Shown here: piece after piece, positions 1-6,834 of the stretch
Position numbering within the stretch: the stretch's first letter is position 1
How the letters are laid out: the number at the start of each line of letters is the position of its first letter
Assembly: GCA_002329495.1 (NCBI GenBank)
Contig: DCTH01000108.1
Coordinates: forward strand, 3,317 to 18,752
Reading direction: 5' to 3'
DNA length: 15,436 nt
From: Syntrophothermus sp. UBA1445
GTDB taxonomy: Bacteria > Bacillota > Syntrophomonadia > Syntrophomonadales > DTU052
Program-made: the position numbers and the translations under genes
The notes under the pieces: model-generated
Seen by the model: the letters and a program-made list of their open reading frames with translations, nothing else
Told to the model about the DNA's origin: nothing
Databases searched by the model: none

Positions 1-1177
1 TATAAGGAACCACTTTAAGAACATATTTATGTCCGGCATCTAAACCACTGAGTTCATAAAATGTCTGGCTGGACAACCGTGCTTTCTCAATACCGTCTAC
101 GTATACCCGGTACTCAGCAAAATCAGTTTTATCCGTTACTTCCGGCCAGCATAAAGTCAATCCGGAGTCACTTATCCCCTCTACTGATAAAGCCGCCCCG
201 TCTGGCCAGGTCGGAGGGCTGTTATCCTGAATGCCGGTGTTGAATCTGAAATGGTAGACCTTGCTTAGATAGTCTGGGTCTTGACCACCGGTATGAAACT
301 GCGGGTCTATGGTTATTTCGTATTGCTTATCCGGCTGAAGATATTTTGCAATATCGAGTTCAAATCTAATAAAAGTTTTACTCCAATTGCCGCTTTTACT
401 TAGTTTGGCAACCTTAAAATCACCAGAGGTTATCAGATTAGTCAAAGTGTCGTAATCTTCGGTGGCAGAGTATGCTGGCCAATCGCCAGTGCCGCTACCA
501 AAGTTTGTTGTACCATAATCCAGCGGGATTTCCACATTATCGGTAAGATTAAATAATCTAAACGCACTTATGTGATCTCTGGCATCGGTCTTATTGAACC
601 CCACCTGCATATACCACAGAAACCGGTCTTTGCTCGGATAAATCATGTTGTCATAAACAAAGAACTCCTCAAAAGCGGTTGTTTCCACCATACTGGCTGC
701 CGGGGTGTAAACATACCTGTTACCATCCGACACCGGAGGACCTTGGACAAAATCGAAAACAGGCCCAGTGGGGGTTGTTATTGCCAAACCTTGTAGAGAA
801 TTGACATCCCCTTCCCAGTTGCCACCTACTGCCTCAACTACAACATCATAACGATAACTCGGTTTAAGTCCGCTTATGTTTAATTGCAAATCCGTCGTGG
901 TGTCAGCGTATACCGTTTCGGTTACGCCCCCGGTCTTATTGCCGATCTGCAACCGGTACTCACTGGCACCAGTCGCCTCCGGCCAGCTTACCTTGAAACT
1001 GTTGGTCGCAATATCACTGAAGGTTAACTGCGCCAACTCTCCTGCCTGTGCCGTAAGCGGTACCAGCTTAAGGCTATCGCCGACTTGTACCGGTGCCAGA
1101 CTGAAAACCATCGACATCATGAACACCAATGCTGTCACGATGGCTATCTTCGACCTGGTCGAGCCTCTTAAGTACAA
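1..1177 (-). CDS. Secreted fibronectin type III domain protein, 3' part cut by window edge
   Basis: This frame runs without a stop from a TTG codon at 1177 off the left edge, giving 392 residues. The TTG is chosen because GGGGAGG lies 9 nt upstream; an in-frame GTG at 1195 overlaps that ribosome site and is less likely. The N-terminus has basic residues (R4, R8, K10) and then a hydrophobic stretch at about 11-28, so it is probably a Sec signal peptide. Residues about 47-137 look like a fibronectin III repeat (FKVSWPEATGASEYRLQI, then ISGLKPSYRYDVVVEA). Residues about 150-315 form a second beta-rich region resembling bacterial Ig-like domains (LQPDKQYEITI). A second FN3-like repeat starts near 320 (LTLCWPEVTDKTDFAEYRVY) and reaches the edge. 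Such proteins are usually exported surface or cell-wall proteins. Substrate and total length cannot be seen. The long upstream leader suggests regulated expression. Confidence 0.85.
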   Translation of the reverse strand, partial: MYLRGSTRSKIAIVTALVFMMSMVFSLAPVQVGDSLKLVPLTAQAGELAQLTFSDIATNSFKVSWPEATGASEYRLQIGNKTGGVTETVYADTTTDLQLNISGLKPSYRYDVVVEAVGGNWEGDVNSLQGLAITTPTGPVFDFVQGPPVSDGNRYVYTPAASMVETTAFEEFFVYDNMIYPSKDRFLWYMQVGFNKTDARDHISAFRLFNLTDNVEIPLDYGTTNFGSGTGDWPAYSATEDYDTLTNLITSGDFKVAKLSKSGNWSKTFIRFELDIAKYLQPDKQYEITIDPQFHTGGQDPDYLSKVYHFRFNTGIQDNSPPTWPDGAALSVEGISDSGLTLCWPEVTDKTDFAEYRVYVDGIEKARLSSQTFYELSGLDAGHKYVLKVVPY

Positions 1178-1374
1178 AATTATTCGCCTCCCCACTCTTC
1201 TTCTCAAATCATTTCTGCATTCAATTCTCTAACAGGAAATTACTCATCCCTCCCATTCTGCAGCCAAATCCCTTCTTTCACCCCCTCTTTGCACCTTCCA
1301 GGTAAACCACCGCCCTATGCCGAACATTTCTTGACCATATCGGTTTCCCTGGAACCTTTCCGCCCGTTGACAAT

Positions 1375-1401
1375 AAAAAACCCGGCGAAAGCAGTGCCGG
1401 G
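1375..1401 (-). terminator. Rho-independent terminator, possibly an attenuator
   Basis: On the minus strand a CCCGGC/GCCGGG stem with a 9-nt loop is followed directly by six T residues (the A run at 1375-1380 on the plus strand). It lies about 200 nt before the FN3 gene on the same strand. It either ends an upstream transcript or acts as a conditional terminator in the FN3 leader. Confidence 0.8.
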
Positions 1402-1415
1402 AATGGAATTTATCA

Positions 1416-1457
1416 TATTAAAAGGCGAGTCGTGGAAGACAGACTCGCCTTTTAATA
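1416..1457. terminator. Perfect 16-bp inverted repeat, terminator-like in both directions
   Basis: Arms at 1416-1431 and 1442-1457 are perfect complements (core AAAAGGCGAGTC / GACTCGCCTTTT) around a 10-nt loop. The A-rich outer end of one arm and T-rich end of the other make it a possible bidirectional terminator. It sits 15 nt before the terminator at 1375-1401 on the minus strand, so the two hairpins form a tandem pair. Confidence 0.6.
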
Positions 1458-1471
1458 GCATCCAGTAATAT

Positions 1472-1555
1472 GGCTTCTCCTTTCCACCATGGGAGGCATA
1501 CTCGTTTCCAGGTATACCCTGTCGGCCTGAGACCCCTGGCATAAGCTGTAGGGTC
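1472..1555 (-). promoter_or_regulatory. Candidate structured RNA leader with competing stems, class unknown
   Basis: Several short stems can be drawn: 1531-1535 with 1551-1555 (GACCC/GGGTC); 1495-1501 with 1512-1518 (7 bp including one G-U); and 1472-1480 with 1491-1497 (CTCC/GGAG extended by GC pairs). The last two share bases 1495-1497, so they exclude each other, as expected of a switch. The tandem terminator hairpins follow on the minus strand. No known riboswitch signature is complete. Orientation is inferred from the downstream terminator and the FN3 gene. Pairing was judged by eye only. Confidence 0.35.
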
Positions 1556-1776
1556 AAAGGCTCGGAAAAACTATGTAAATATGTATGTTTAATTTTGCCC
1601 GAAAAATCCGATTAGGCAGTTAATTAAACATCCGCCGGTTAGGAATTCTGCATATTCTAATAATCCAATCACAAATCTTTATTTTATACAGTCAAATTAC
1701 ATTCCCGCTTATGACTATGTATAGTGTAAAAGAACCGTTACTGGGAGTCAAGGAAAGTCGGTGCAGCAGTATTGTC

Positions 1777-1851
1777 AGTCAGCGATAAGGTTGCAGGGGT
1801 AACATTCCCGCTGCTCATTTATCCCCTAAAGGGGTGACCTTTCCGCTGACT
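1777..1851. ncRNA. Candidate three-way-junction RNA fold
   Basis: An outer stem AGTCAGCG (1777-1784) / CGCTGACT (1844-1851) is stacked on AAGGT (1787-1791) / ACCTT (1837-1841). Inside are two hairpins: GCAG/CTGC (1793-1796 with 1811-1814) extended by GGG/CCC, and CCCC-taaa-GGGG near 1824-1834. The nesting is complete and mostly Watson-Crick. It lies just beyond the stop of the small gene at 1899-2168 and far upstream of the FN3 gene, so it could be a 3' element, a leader element or an independent small RNA. The strand is undetermined and no known family is recognised. Confidence 0.4.
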
Positions 1852-1898
1852 ATTGATTGGGACATGCGATCAGTCACCAGGAGACCGTGGAAGGGGCT

Positions 1899-2168
1899 TC
1901 AGGCGTTATCTACTTTCTGGTCGTGCAGCCACACGACAACCTTGTCATAGTCCTCTTCATTCCACTGCCGGACCTTGGCAATCTCCCTCAGGGTCGGTCT
2001 CTCTTCCCCGTCAAAAAAATAGGAGTGCACAATCTGGGTCTCCGGATAAACCTCGATAATCCCCCAGCCCTTTAGCTTGGGATCACCGGTATAGTCCTGG
2101 ACTTCCTCAGGATTCAGAAGATACTGATAGACTACTTGTTCATCTTCAAAGATCTTTTCCAGTTCCAT
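1899..2168 (-). CDS. Small acidic protein of unknown function, 89 residues
   Basis: The ATG at 2168 is preceded by GGGAGAAAG at good spacing, which supports a real gene. The product is 89 residues, acidic (many Glu and Asp), and rich in Tyr, Trp and Val, without membrane segments or a signal peptide, so it is probably a soluble cytoplasmic protein. Visible stretches are KGWGIIEVYPETQIVHSYFF in the middle and the C-terminal EDYDKVVVWLHDQKVDNA. I do not recognise the family and find no catalytic motif. It is divergent from the CoA-transferase gene, with 287 bases between the two starts. Its downstream neighbour on the same strand is the FN3 gene, more than 700 nt away, so it is probably monocistronic. 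Confidence 0.7.
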   Translation of the reverse strand: MELEKIFEDEQVVYQYLLNPEEVQDYTGDPKLKGWGIIEVYPETQIVHSYFFDGEERPTLREIAKVRQWNEEDYDKVVVWLHDQKVDNA

Positions 2169-2352
2169 ATTTCTTTCTCCCTTCGTAGGCTCGGTTTCTC
2201 GATTCTGGGCCGATTAGTCCTTTTAAGAAAACGTAATTTATCTGGTGACAAAACTCTTAGCAATAAATTAGCACTGGTCAAGTCCAGATTCAAGCCCTGC
2301 CTTCTTGAGCCCGGAGCCAGTCTTTGTAGGGCAGCCTTCACCGCCGGCAATC

Positions 2353-2361
2353 TGTTATAAT
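2353..2361 (+). promoter_or_regulatory. Extended -10 promoter for the CoA-transferase gene
   Basis: TGTTATAAT is a perfect -10 hexamer (2356-2361) with the TGn extension. No good -35 hexamer lies 16-18 nt upstream, as is common for extended -10 promoters. Transcription would start near 2368, giving a leader of about 90 nt before the ATG at 2456. Confidence 0.5.
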
Positions 2362-2455
2362 TTTATGTGGTTTTATGAATTGCTCAATAGGTGCTGATAA
2401 CGAACTGTTATTTAAGAGTTCCAGCTGCCAAAGATCAATTATCGGGGGTGTTTTA

Positions 2456-3814
2456 ATGCTTTTCACAGGCTATCGGCAGGAATACCGCAAGAAGCTTATA
2501 ACGGCAGACCAGGCAGCCGGTTTGGTTCAGTCGGGGGATAAAGTGGGACTGGGGGAATTTGCCGGCAGACCCGCAGATTTTCAAAATGCCCTGGCTAAAC
2601 GCAGAGATGAGCTTTACGATGTCGATATTCATTGGGCATCGGCTCTTAAACCGGATGATGCAGTTCTGGCGGACCCGACCCGGGAACACTTTCGATGCCA
2701 TGCCTGGTTCTTTGGCGGCGTTGACCGGGCGATGGGAGACCAGGGCCTGATAGATTACGCCCCCTGTCAATTGGGTCACAAGCATTATCAACAGGTCCTG
2801 ATGGAGGATTGGCCCCTGGATGTCTATGTCCAGCAGGTTAGTCCCATGGATGAACATGGCTTTTTCTTCTTTGGGATCAGTAACCTTACCAGTTTCGATT
2901 TCTGCTTAAAATCAAAACTGGTGATCCTGGAAATCAACGAAAATATGCCGAAGATTCCAGGGGGCTCGGAAGAGTGCATCCATATTTCCATGGTTGATTA
3001 TATTATCGAAGGCACCTCACCCCCGCTCCCGGAGCTTCCCCCCGCCAAGGAGCCCACTGCCGTTGACCAGGCTATGGCCGAGCTTTTGCTCGAAGAAATC
3101 CCGGACCGGGCTTGTCTCCAGCTTGGCATTGGCAGCCTGCCCAATCTTCTGGGCGAATTGCTCTGTAAGTCGGGCCTGAAGGATCTGGGCATTCACACCG
3201 AGATGTTCTGTGATTCCATGTTCAGTCTTTTCGAGGCCGGGGTCGTAACCGGGCGCTACAAGAACATTGACCGCTGTAAGATAGTCTTTTCATTTGCCAT
3301 GGGCACTCGTGAAACCTACCGGTTTATGGATGGAAATCCGCTTCTGGCCAGTTATCCCTGTAAATACACCAATAATCCACGGACGATTGCTTTGAATGAC
3401 CGGGTGGTATCAATAAACAATGCCTTGACTGTTGACCTGTTAAGTCAGGTATGTTCCGAAAGTTCCGGTCCTCGGCAGATTTCCGGTACCGGCGGGCAGT
3501 TGGAATTCACCCAGGCCGCCTGGTACTCCAACGGAGGAAAAGGTTTTCTGTGTCTTTCCAGCACTTATACTGACAAAACCGGCCAGGTGAGGTCACGCAT
3601 CGTGCCCACCTTGCCGCCAGGCAGTGTGGTTACCACCCCACGCACCTGCGTTGATTATATCGTTACCGAATACGGTAAGGCGCGTCTTAAGAACAAAACC
3701 GCCTGGGAACGGACCGAACTGCTGATCGGCCTGGCCCATCCTGACTTTCGGGATGATCTGATAAAAGAAGCCGCGGCCCAAAAGATTTGGCGACGCACTA
3801 ACAAGATAGGATAG
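2456..3814 (+). CDS. Acetyl-CoA hydrolase/transferase family protein (4-hydroxybutyrate or butyryl-CoA:acetate CoA-transferase type)
   Basis: This 452-residue soluble enzyme belongs to the CoA-transferase family that moves CoA between acetyl-CoA and short-chain acids through an enzyme glutamyl-CoA thioester. The ATG at 2456 is chosen because GGGGGTG lies just upstream; an in-frame ATG 81 nt earlier has no ribosome site and would add an unconserved N-terminus. Visible family features are [15 protein letters not shown] (about 126-140), the active-site region [12 protein letters not shown] with candidate catalytic Glu249, the CoA-site glycine motif GTGGQLEF (344-351), and the C-terminal AHPDFRDDL (427-435). 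The segment after YIVTEYG reads KARLKNK instead of the usual VAxLRGK, a mild divergence. Likely role: activation of butyrate or another short acid, fitting the beta-oxidation genes further right. Exact substrate is not decidable from sequence. Confidence 0.9.
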   Translation: MLFTGYRQEYRKKLITADQAAGLVQSGDKVGLGEFAGRPADFQNALAKRRDELYDVDIHWASALKPDDAVLADPTREHFRCHAWFFGGVDRAMGDQGLIDYAPCQLGHKHYQQVLMEDWPLDVYVQQVSPMDEHGFFFFGISNLTSFDFCLKSKLVILEINENMPKIPGGSEECIHISMVDYIIEGTSPPLPELPPAKEPTAVDQAMAELLLEEIPDRACLQLGIGSLPNLLGELLCKSGLKDLGIHTEMFCDSMFSLFEAGVVTGRYKNIDRCKIVFSFAMGTRETYRFMDGNPLLASYPCKYTNNPRTIALNDRVVSINNALTVDLLSQVCSESSGPRQISGTGGQLEFTQAAWYSNGGKGFLCLSSTYTDKTGQVRSRIVPTLPPGSVVTTPRTCVDYIVTEYGKARLKNKTAWERTELLIGLAHPDFRDDLIKEAAAQKIWRRTNKIG

Positions 3815-3825
3815 CTGGGGTCAAA

Positions 3826-3861
3826 GACTCCCAACCCGTCAGTTCCTCGGGGTTGGGAGTC
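3826..3861. terminator. Hairpin terminator between converging genes
   Basis: A perfect 12-bp stem (GACTCCCAACCC / GGGTTGGGAGTC) with a 12-nt loop lies 11 nt after the CoA-transferase stop and 9 nt beyond the end of the microprotein gene on the other strand. The T runs are short (CTTTC on plus, TTTG on minus), so it is a weak but plausible bidirectional terminator. Confidence 0.7.
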
Positions 3862-3870
3862 GCTTTCAAT

Positions 3871-3984
3871 TCAGAAATTCTGGTATATGAATGTCTGGTA
3901 ATCCCCGGTTGAGAACAAAACAATAGCCACGATCACCAATGCCCAGAATAGAGCCTTTGCGAAATCGGTCATCCAGCCCCTCAT
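3871..3984 (-). CDS. DltX-like single-pass membrane microprotein with C-terminal FIYQNF motif
   Basis: A 37-residue reading frame starts at an ATG (3984) preceded by GGAGG at ideal spacing and ends in TGA at 3871. It has a short N-terminus with Arg2 and Lys10, one hydrophobic segment at about 11-24 (ALFWALVIVAIVLF), then STGDYQ and the C-terminal TFIYQNF. Under the positive-inside rule the C-terminus faces outward. Size, topology and ending resemble DltX, the microprotein of the dlt operon whose conserved C-terminal aromatic motif carries a tyrosine that receives D-alanine from DltB before transfer to teichoic acid. It is the third gene after an SGNH hydrolase and a DltB/AlgI-type MBOAT protein, 101 nt past the latter's stop. 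Inference: it is the acyl-relay partner of that MBOAT, with Tyr34 as the candidate acceptor. The frame is short, but the ribosome site, composition and context support it. Confidence 0.75.
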   Translation of the reverse strand: MRGWMTDFAKALFWALVIVAIVLFSTGDYQTFIYQNF

Positions 3985-4085
3985 CGTTTCCTGCCTCCAT
4001 TTTCTATTGACCCGGTTCAACGGGCCATCAACTGCTTTTTCTCCTGGTGCCCAGGCTCCAGACGGGGCCCTTCATCCCGTCCGCC

Positions 4086-5438
4086 TTAGCTGAACATCCG
4101 CACCAGGACATACAGGCTCTGGCTGGCATCACAGGCAAAGAAGATCCAGCCGATATTAACGAAATTAAAGGTTATAAGGACGCTTACCACCGCCGCCGGT
4201 CTTGACTCCAGGAGGTTACCCCAGCGACTCAGACCTGGCAGCAGATACTTCCGGTACAGCCGCAGGACAATCAGCCCTCCGGCATGGTACAGACCCCAGA
4301 AGACGAAATGCCAGCCGGCTCCGTGCCACAATCCTGTTACCGCCATCACTATCAGAGTATTGCGGATTATGAACCCCAAGGTGCCCCGGCTGCCCCCCAG
4401 CGGGATGAAGAGGTAATCCCGGAACCACCCGGTCAGGGACATATGCCAGCGTTTCCAGAAATCCGAGACATTGCGGGCCAGGTAAGGCCAGTTGAAGTTC
4501 TCCATGATCCGGTATCCAAACAGGCGGGCGATTACGATCGCCATGTCCGAATAACCCGAGAAATCAAAGTACAGCTGGAAGGTATAGGCGAAACTGGCCA
4601 GCCAGTACTGGGCAGCGGTCAGATCCGGCTGCTGCAGGAGGAGTGCGGTAGCCGCCAGCGAATCCGCCAGGACCCGCTTCTTGAACAGGCCGGACATTAT
4701 GCGGGGCAGACCGGCATACACATCTTCGAGGTTGAATCCTCGCCAGGGCCGGTGGGGTAAGGCTTCACCGGAGCGGGCTTCGTCCGGGTTCCCATCAGTC
4801 CCGTTGGCCGCGGGCCTGTCCGACTCGTTACCATGAGCAAGCGATTGGGCTCGAAGATCTTCTGCCCTCAACTCCGGCCGGTTGCACTCATCCCGGTCGG
4901 TGCCCTGCATGGCAGCAGTCTGTGCCTGGAAAGGCTGAAACCTTTCAATCGGCCCGGATACCAGTATCGGAAAAAAGAAGATGTAGTTCAGAAACTCCAC
5001 CAGGTGGTGACGGGGGATCTTACCCCGGCCGATGTCGACCAGATAATGAATCATTTTGAACGTAAAGTAGGATATGCCCAGGGGGACAAATACCTCCGGT
5101 ACCGACAGCCTGGACACTGATAACGGACGCAGCAGCAGGTTAAGGGTTTCCGCCAGGAAAGCCGCATACTTGAAGTACCCCAGAATCGCCACCAGGGCCA
5201 CCACCAGGCCCGCGACCAGCCACTTCCTCCCGCTCTGACCTTGGCGGATTAAAAACCCGGCCGCATAGACCACTACCGACAGGGCCAGCAGGAACAGCAT
5301 CTCCCGCGGGTAATAGTACGAAAAGTAACCAAAGCTGGCGAGAGCCAGAAACAGCGAGCGGAATCTGACCGGCACTACCAGCCAGTAGAGGAGCCAGGAT
5401 GTGATAACAAAGGCCATAAACACCCAGGTATTAAGCAT
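4086..5438 (-). CDS. MBOAT family O-acyltransferase (AlgI/DltB type)
   Basis: This 450-residue polytopic membrane protein belongs to the MBOAT family, which passes acyl groups across the membrane onto extracellular polymers. Family marks are FVPLGISYFTFKMIHYLVD (about 117-135), SGPIERFQPF (161-170), YFDFSGYSDMAI (290-301), FWKRWHMSLTGWFRDYLFIP with His332, and GLWHGAGWHF with the candidate catalytic His372. It starts 4 nt after the stop of the SGNH gene, with its ribosome site (GGGAG) inside that gene's end, so translation is probably coupled. Residues about 172-234 form a hydrophilic, charged insertion not usual at this point, where homologues have a short loop before the FNLEDVYAGL-like helix. 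It ends soon after NIGWIFF, so it lacks the C-terminal extension of longer AlgI proteins. No acyl-carrier or ligase gene is nearby, so the donor may be acetyl-CoA, and the acceptor polymer is unknown. Confidence 0.92.
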   Translation of the reverse strand: MLNTWVFMAFVITSWLLYWLVVPVRFRSLFLALASFGYFSYYYPREMLFLLALSVVVYAAGFLIRQGQSGRKWLVAGLVVALVAILGYFKYAAFLAETLNLLLRPLSVSRLSVPEVFVPLGISYFTFKMIHYLVDIGRGKIPRHHLVEFLNYIFFFPILVSGPIERFQPFQAQTAAMQGTDRDECNRPELRAEDLRAQSLAHGNESDRPAANGTDGNPDEARSGEALPHRPWRGFNLEDVYAGLPRIMSGLFKKRVLADSLAATALLLQQPDLTAAQYWLASFAYTFQLYFDFSGYSDMAIVIARLFGYRIMENFNWPYLARNVSDFWKRWHMSLTGWFRDYLFIPLGGSRGTLGFIIRNTLIVMAVTGLWHGAGWHFVFWGLYHAGGLIVLRLYRKYLLPGLSRWGNLLESRPAAVVSVLITFNFVNIGWIFFACDASQSLYVLVRMFS

Positions 5439-5442
5439 CTTA

Positions 5443-6588
5443 TTAATCTCCCATCTCTATCAGCCCGGACTGAACCAGGTCCCAGGTGAGGGCCCGGGCC
5501 ACCGCCTGGTTGCCTTCCGCGGTCAGGTGTACCGAGTCCGTAAAGTAGCGGTCACTGACAGCATAGGTGTAATCAAAAACCTTGATCCCCGACTGCCGGG
5601 CGGCCGCGGCCAGCTGTTCCTGCTTCTCGGCCAGGACGGGTTCGTCTAGCAGGTCATACTTTTTGTACAAGGTCTGGTTGCGCGGGACCATAAAAAAGGC
5701 CGCCTTGATCCGGTTCTGCTCCAGGAGCCCCACCAACTGACGGTAACTGAGCCAGTGCTGGTTCGATGCATCCAGGGCAAAGTAACCCAGCTTGCCCGCC
5801 TGCTTCTCCAGAACACTGAAATCCTTCTCATACCAGGGCCGGTAGATTTCCTCCGGGTCGGTCAAACGGTCCTCGGCCTCCGCTCCCCCCACCTTCAAGG
5901 CCAGTCTCTCTTTCAAGGGCTCGCCGAACCACAGGTAATTGAGCAGGATGCGGTAACGGTACAGAGCCCAGCGGTCATTTACCAGAGCACTCAGCCGCTC
6001 TTCGAAATCGGTTTTACGGGAGGATGCGGTTGTCGGGGGGCCCCCAACAGCGGCCGGTTGACTGAGTTCGGCCAGTCGAGGGTGTTCCATCACCTTTGGC
6101 GATCCGAACCAGCCGACATTCACATCATATATCACCAGGTCCGGTCGGGTATCAATGATGAACTGCAGGATGTGCAGGGTATCAGCCGGGGTGCATCCCG
6201 GCAGGCTGAAGGTATGGACCGCCAGGTTCTGATCCGGTTTAAGCGCACCCAGGTGATGAGCCAGGTAAGAGGGTATGGTCTGGTCCTCATCCGGCACCCC
6301 ACCCCCATGGACTACCGAATCACCAAGAAACACCACCTTGAAGCCCTCATCACCGGCCAACTCCTCTTTCCACAGAGTGAGGGTATCGATATCATCGGCC
6401 GGGAGTCGCCTTATCAAAGGTCCTCGTTCAACATCTCCGGCGGAGTTCTTGGCCCCGGCAGTGTCGGTGTTCATGTAATAGGGGATGATTAAATGAGTGA
6501 GAGCCAGGTCAAACGCCACCAGGAGCAGGAGAGTCAGCAACACGACCCGCAGGTTGATTTTCAGCCACCTGTCAACCAAACCTTTCAC
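5443..6588 (-). CDS. Membrane-anchored SGNH/GDSL-type hydrolase or acyltransferase, operon partner of the MBOAT
   Basis: The GTG at 6588 opens a 381-residue protein; an AAGAAGGT ribosome site lies about 12 nt upstream, a little far. Residues about 12-36 form one membrane segment (VVLLTLLLLVAFDLALTHLI), so the rest is extracellular. The SGNH catalytic parts are visible: FLGDSVVHGGG with Ser91, an Asn in YDVNVGWFGSP, and the C-terminal DSVHL with Asp351 and His354. This architecture matches DltD, AlgX/AlgJ and related proteins that complete acyl transfer to a polymer outside the membrane. It is the first gene of the operon, followed with a 4-nt gap by the MBOAT gene. Inference: it takes the acyl group delivered by the MBOAT and microprotein and places it on a glycan or polyol acceptor. 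A deacetylase role is an alternative. Confidence 0.85.
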   Translation of the reverse strand: MKGLVDRWLKINLRVVLLTLLLLVAFDLALTHLIIPYYMNTDTAGAKNSAGDVERGPLIRRLPADDIDTLTLWKEELAGDEGFKVVFLGDSVVHGGGVPDEDQTIPSYLAHHLGALKPDQNLAVHTFSLPGCTPADTLHILQFIIDTRPDLVIYDVNVGWFGSPKVMEHPRLAELSQPAAVGGPPTTASSRKTDFEERLSALVNDRWALYRYRILLNYLWFGEPLKERLALKVGGAEAEDRLTDPEEIYRPWYEKDFSVLEKQAGKLGYFALDASNQHWLSYRQLVGLLEQNRIKAAFFMVPRNQTLYKKYDLLDEPVLAEKQEQLAAAARQSGIKVFDYTYAVSDRYFTDSVHLTAEGNQAVARALTWDLVQSGLIEMGD

Positions 6589-6654
6589 CAGGGACGACCT
6601 TCTTCCAGTTTGAAGTGATGCTGGAATTTATGATTCCCGTACCATGGCCGGGGA

Positions 6655-6670
6655 AACCAGGGCCCTGGTT
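6655..6670. promoter_or_regulatory. 16-bp perfect palindrome upstream of the SGNH-MBOAT operon
   Basis: AACCAGGGCCCTGGTT reads the same on both strands and lies about 67 nt before the SGNH start, in the 246-base divergent region shared with the amidase-like gene. On the minus strand a TATAAC hexamer (6668-6673) overlaps its edge. It could be a dimer operator. No factor is recognised and no clear promoter could be assigned in this region. Confidence 0.3.
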
Positions 6671-6834
6671 ATAACGGCTGATTACCAGAAGCAGGTTCCC
6701 CCTGACCATACTTTATGACATATTAACATATGCTGCCGAAGATGACATTATTGATAGAAAACTATTAGTCTGGTTACCTTTCCCAGCCGAATTGCATATG
6801 GTGGAATGTATACCAGCAACGTTGGAGGGATGTT

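Larger units (their letters stand above)
1178..1898. other. Gene-free stretch with structured leader elements
   Basis: No convincing protein gene lies in these 720 bases. From right to left (minus-strand direction) they hold a three-way-junction fold at 1777-1851, an AT-rich part (about 1570-1740) with no good promoter match, a hairpin cluster at 1472-1555, a 16-bp hairpin at 1416-1457 and a canonical terminator at 1375-1401. About 200 further bases of untranslated leader then precede the TTG start at 1177. Most elements read naturally as 5' leader parts of the FN3 gene or as the 3' end of the gene at 1899-2168. Confidence 0.6.

Noticed and set aside
1315..1557. 80-codon frame on the minus strand in the FN3 leader
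   Set aside because: It spans two terminator-like hairpins and has no good ribosome site. The region is better explained as structured RNA, although the peptide composition is not implausible.
1480..1560. Resemblance to a c-di-GMP-I riboswitch (GGGGTCTCAGG and a later GGTATACC)
   Set aside because: The required GCAAA-type conserved bases and the GNRA-capped hairpin are missing, so the match is superficial.
1751..1761. AGGAAAGTCGG, similar to the conserved 5' block of RNase P RNA
   Set aside because: No other RNase P conserved blocks follow, and the gene-free space is too short for a complete RNA of that class.
2253..2281. TTGACC at 2281-2276 (minus) as the -35 of a promoter for the small acidic protein
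   Set aside because: At 17-nt spacing the -10 reads AAGAGT, only three of six consensus bases, so the pair is not convincing.
2132..2350. 72-codon frame on the minus strand upstream of the small acidic protein
   Set aside because: It overlaps the start of the better-supported gene at 1899-2168 and lacks a ribosome site.
4284..4760. 158-codon frame on the plus strand opposite the MBOAT gene
   Set aside because: The translated product is Gln/Pro/Glu-rich without structure, and the opposite strand encodes all MBOAT motifs.
5755..6492. 245-codon frame on the plus strand opposite the SGNH gene
   Set aside because: Antisense to a gene with clear Ser-Asp-His motifs; no ribosome site and no domain.
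6709..6720. CATACTTTA as a possible sigma-K or sigma-E -10 element for the amidase gene
   Set aside because: No matching -35 element at the right distance, and it lies more than 110 nt from the start codon.
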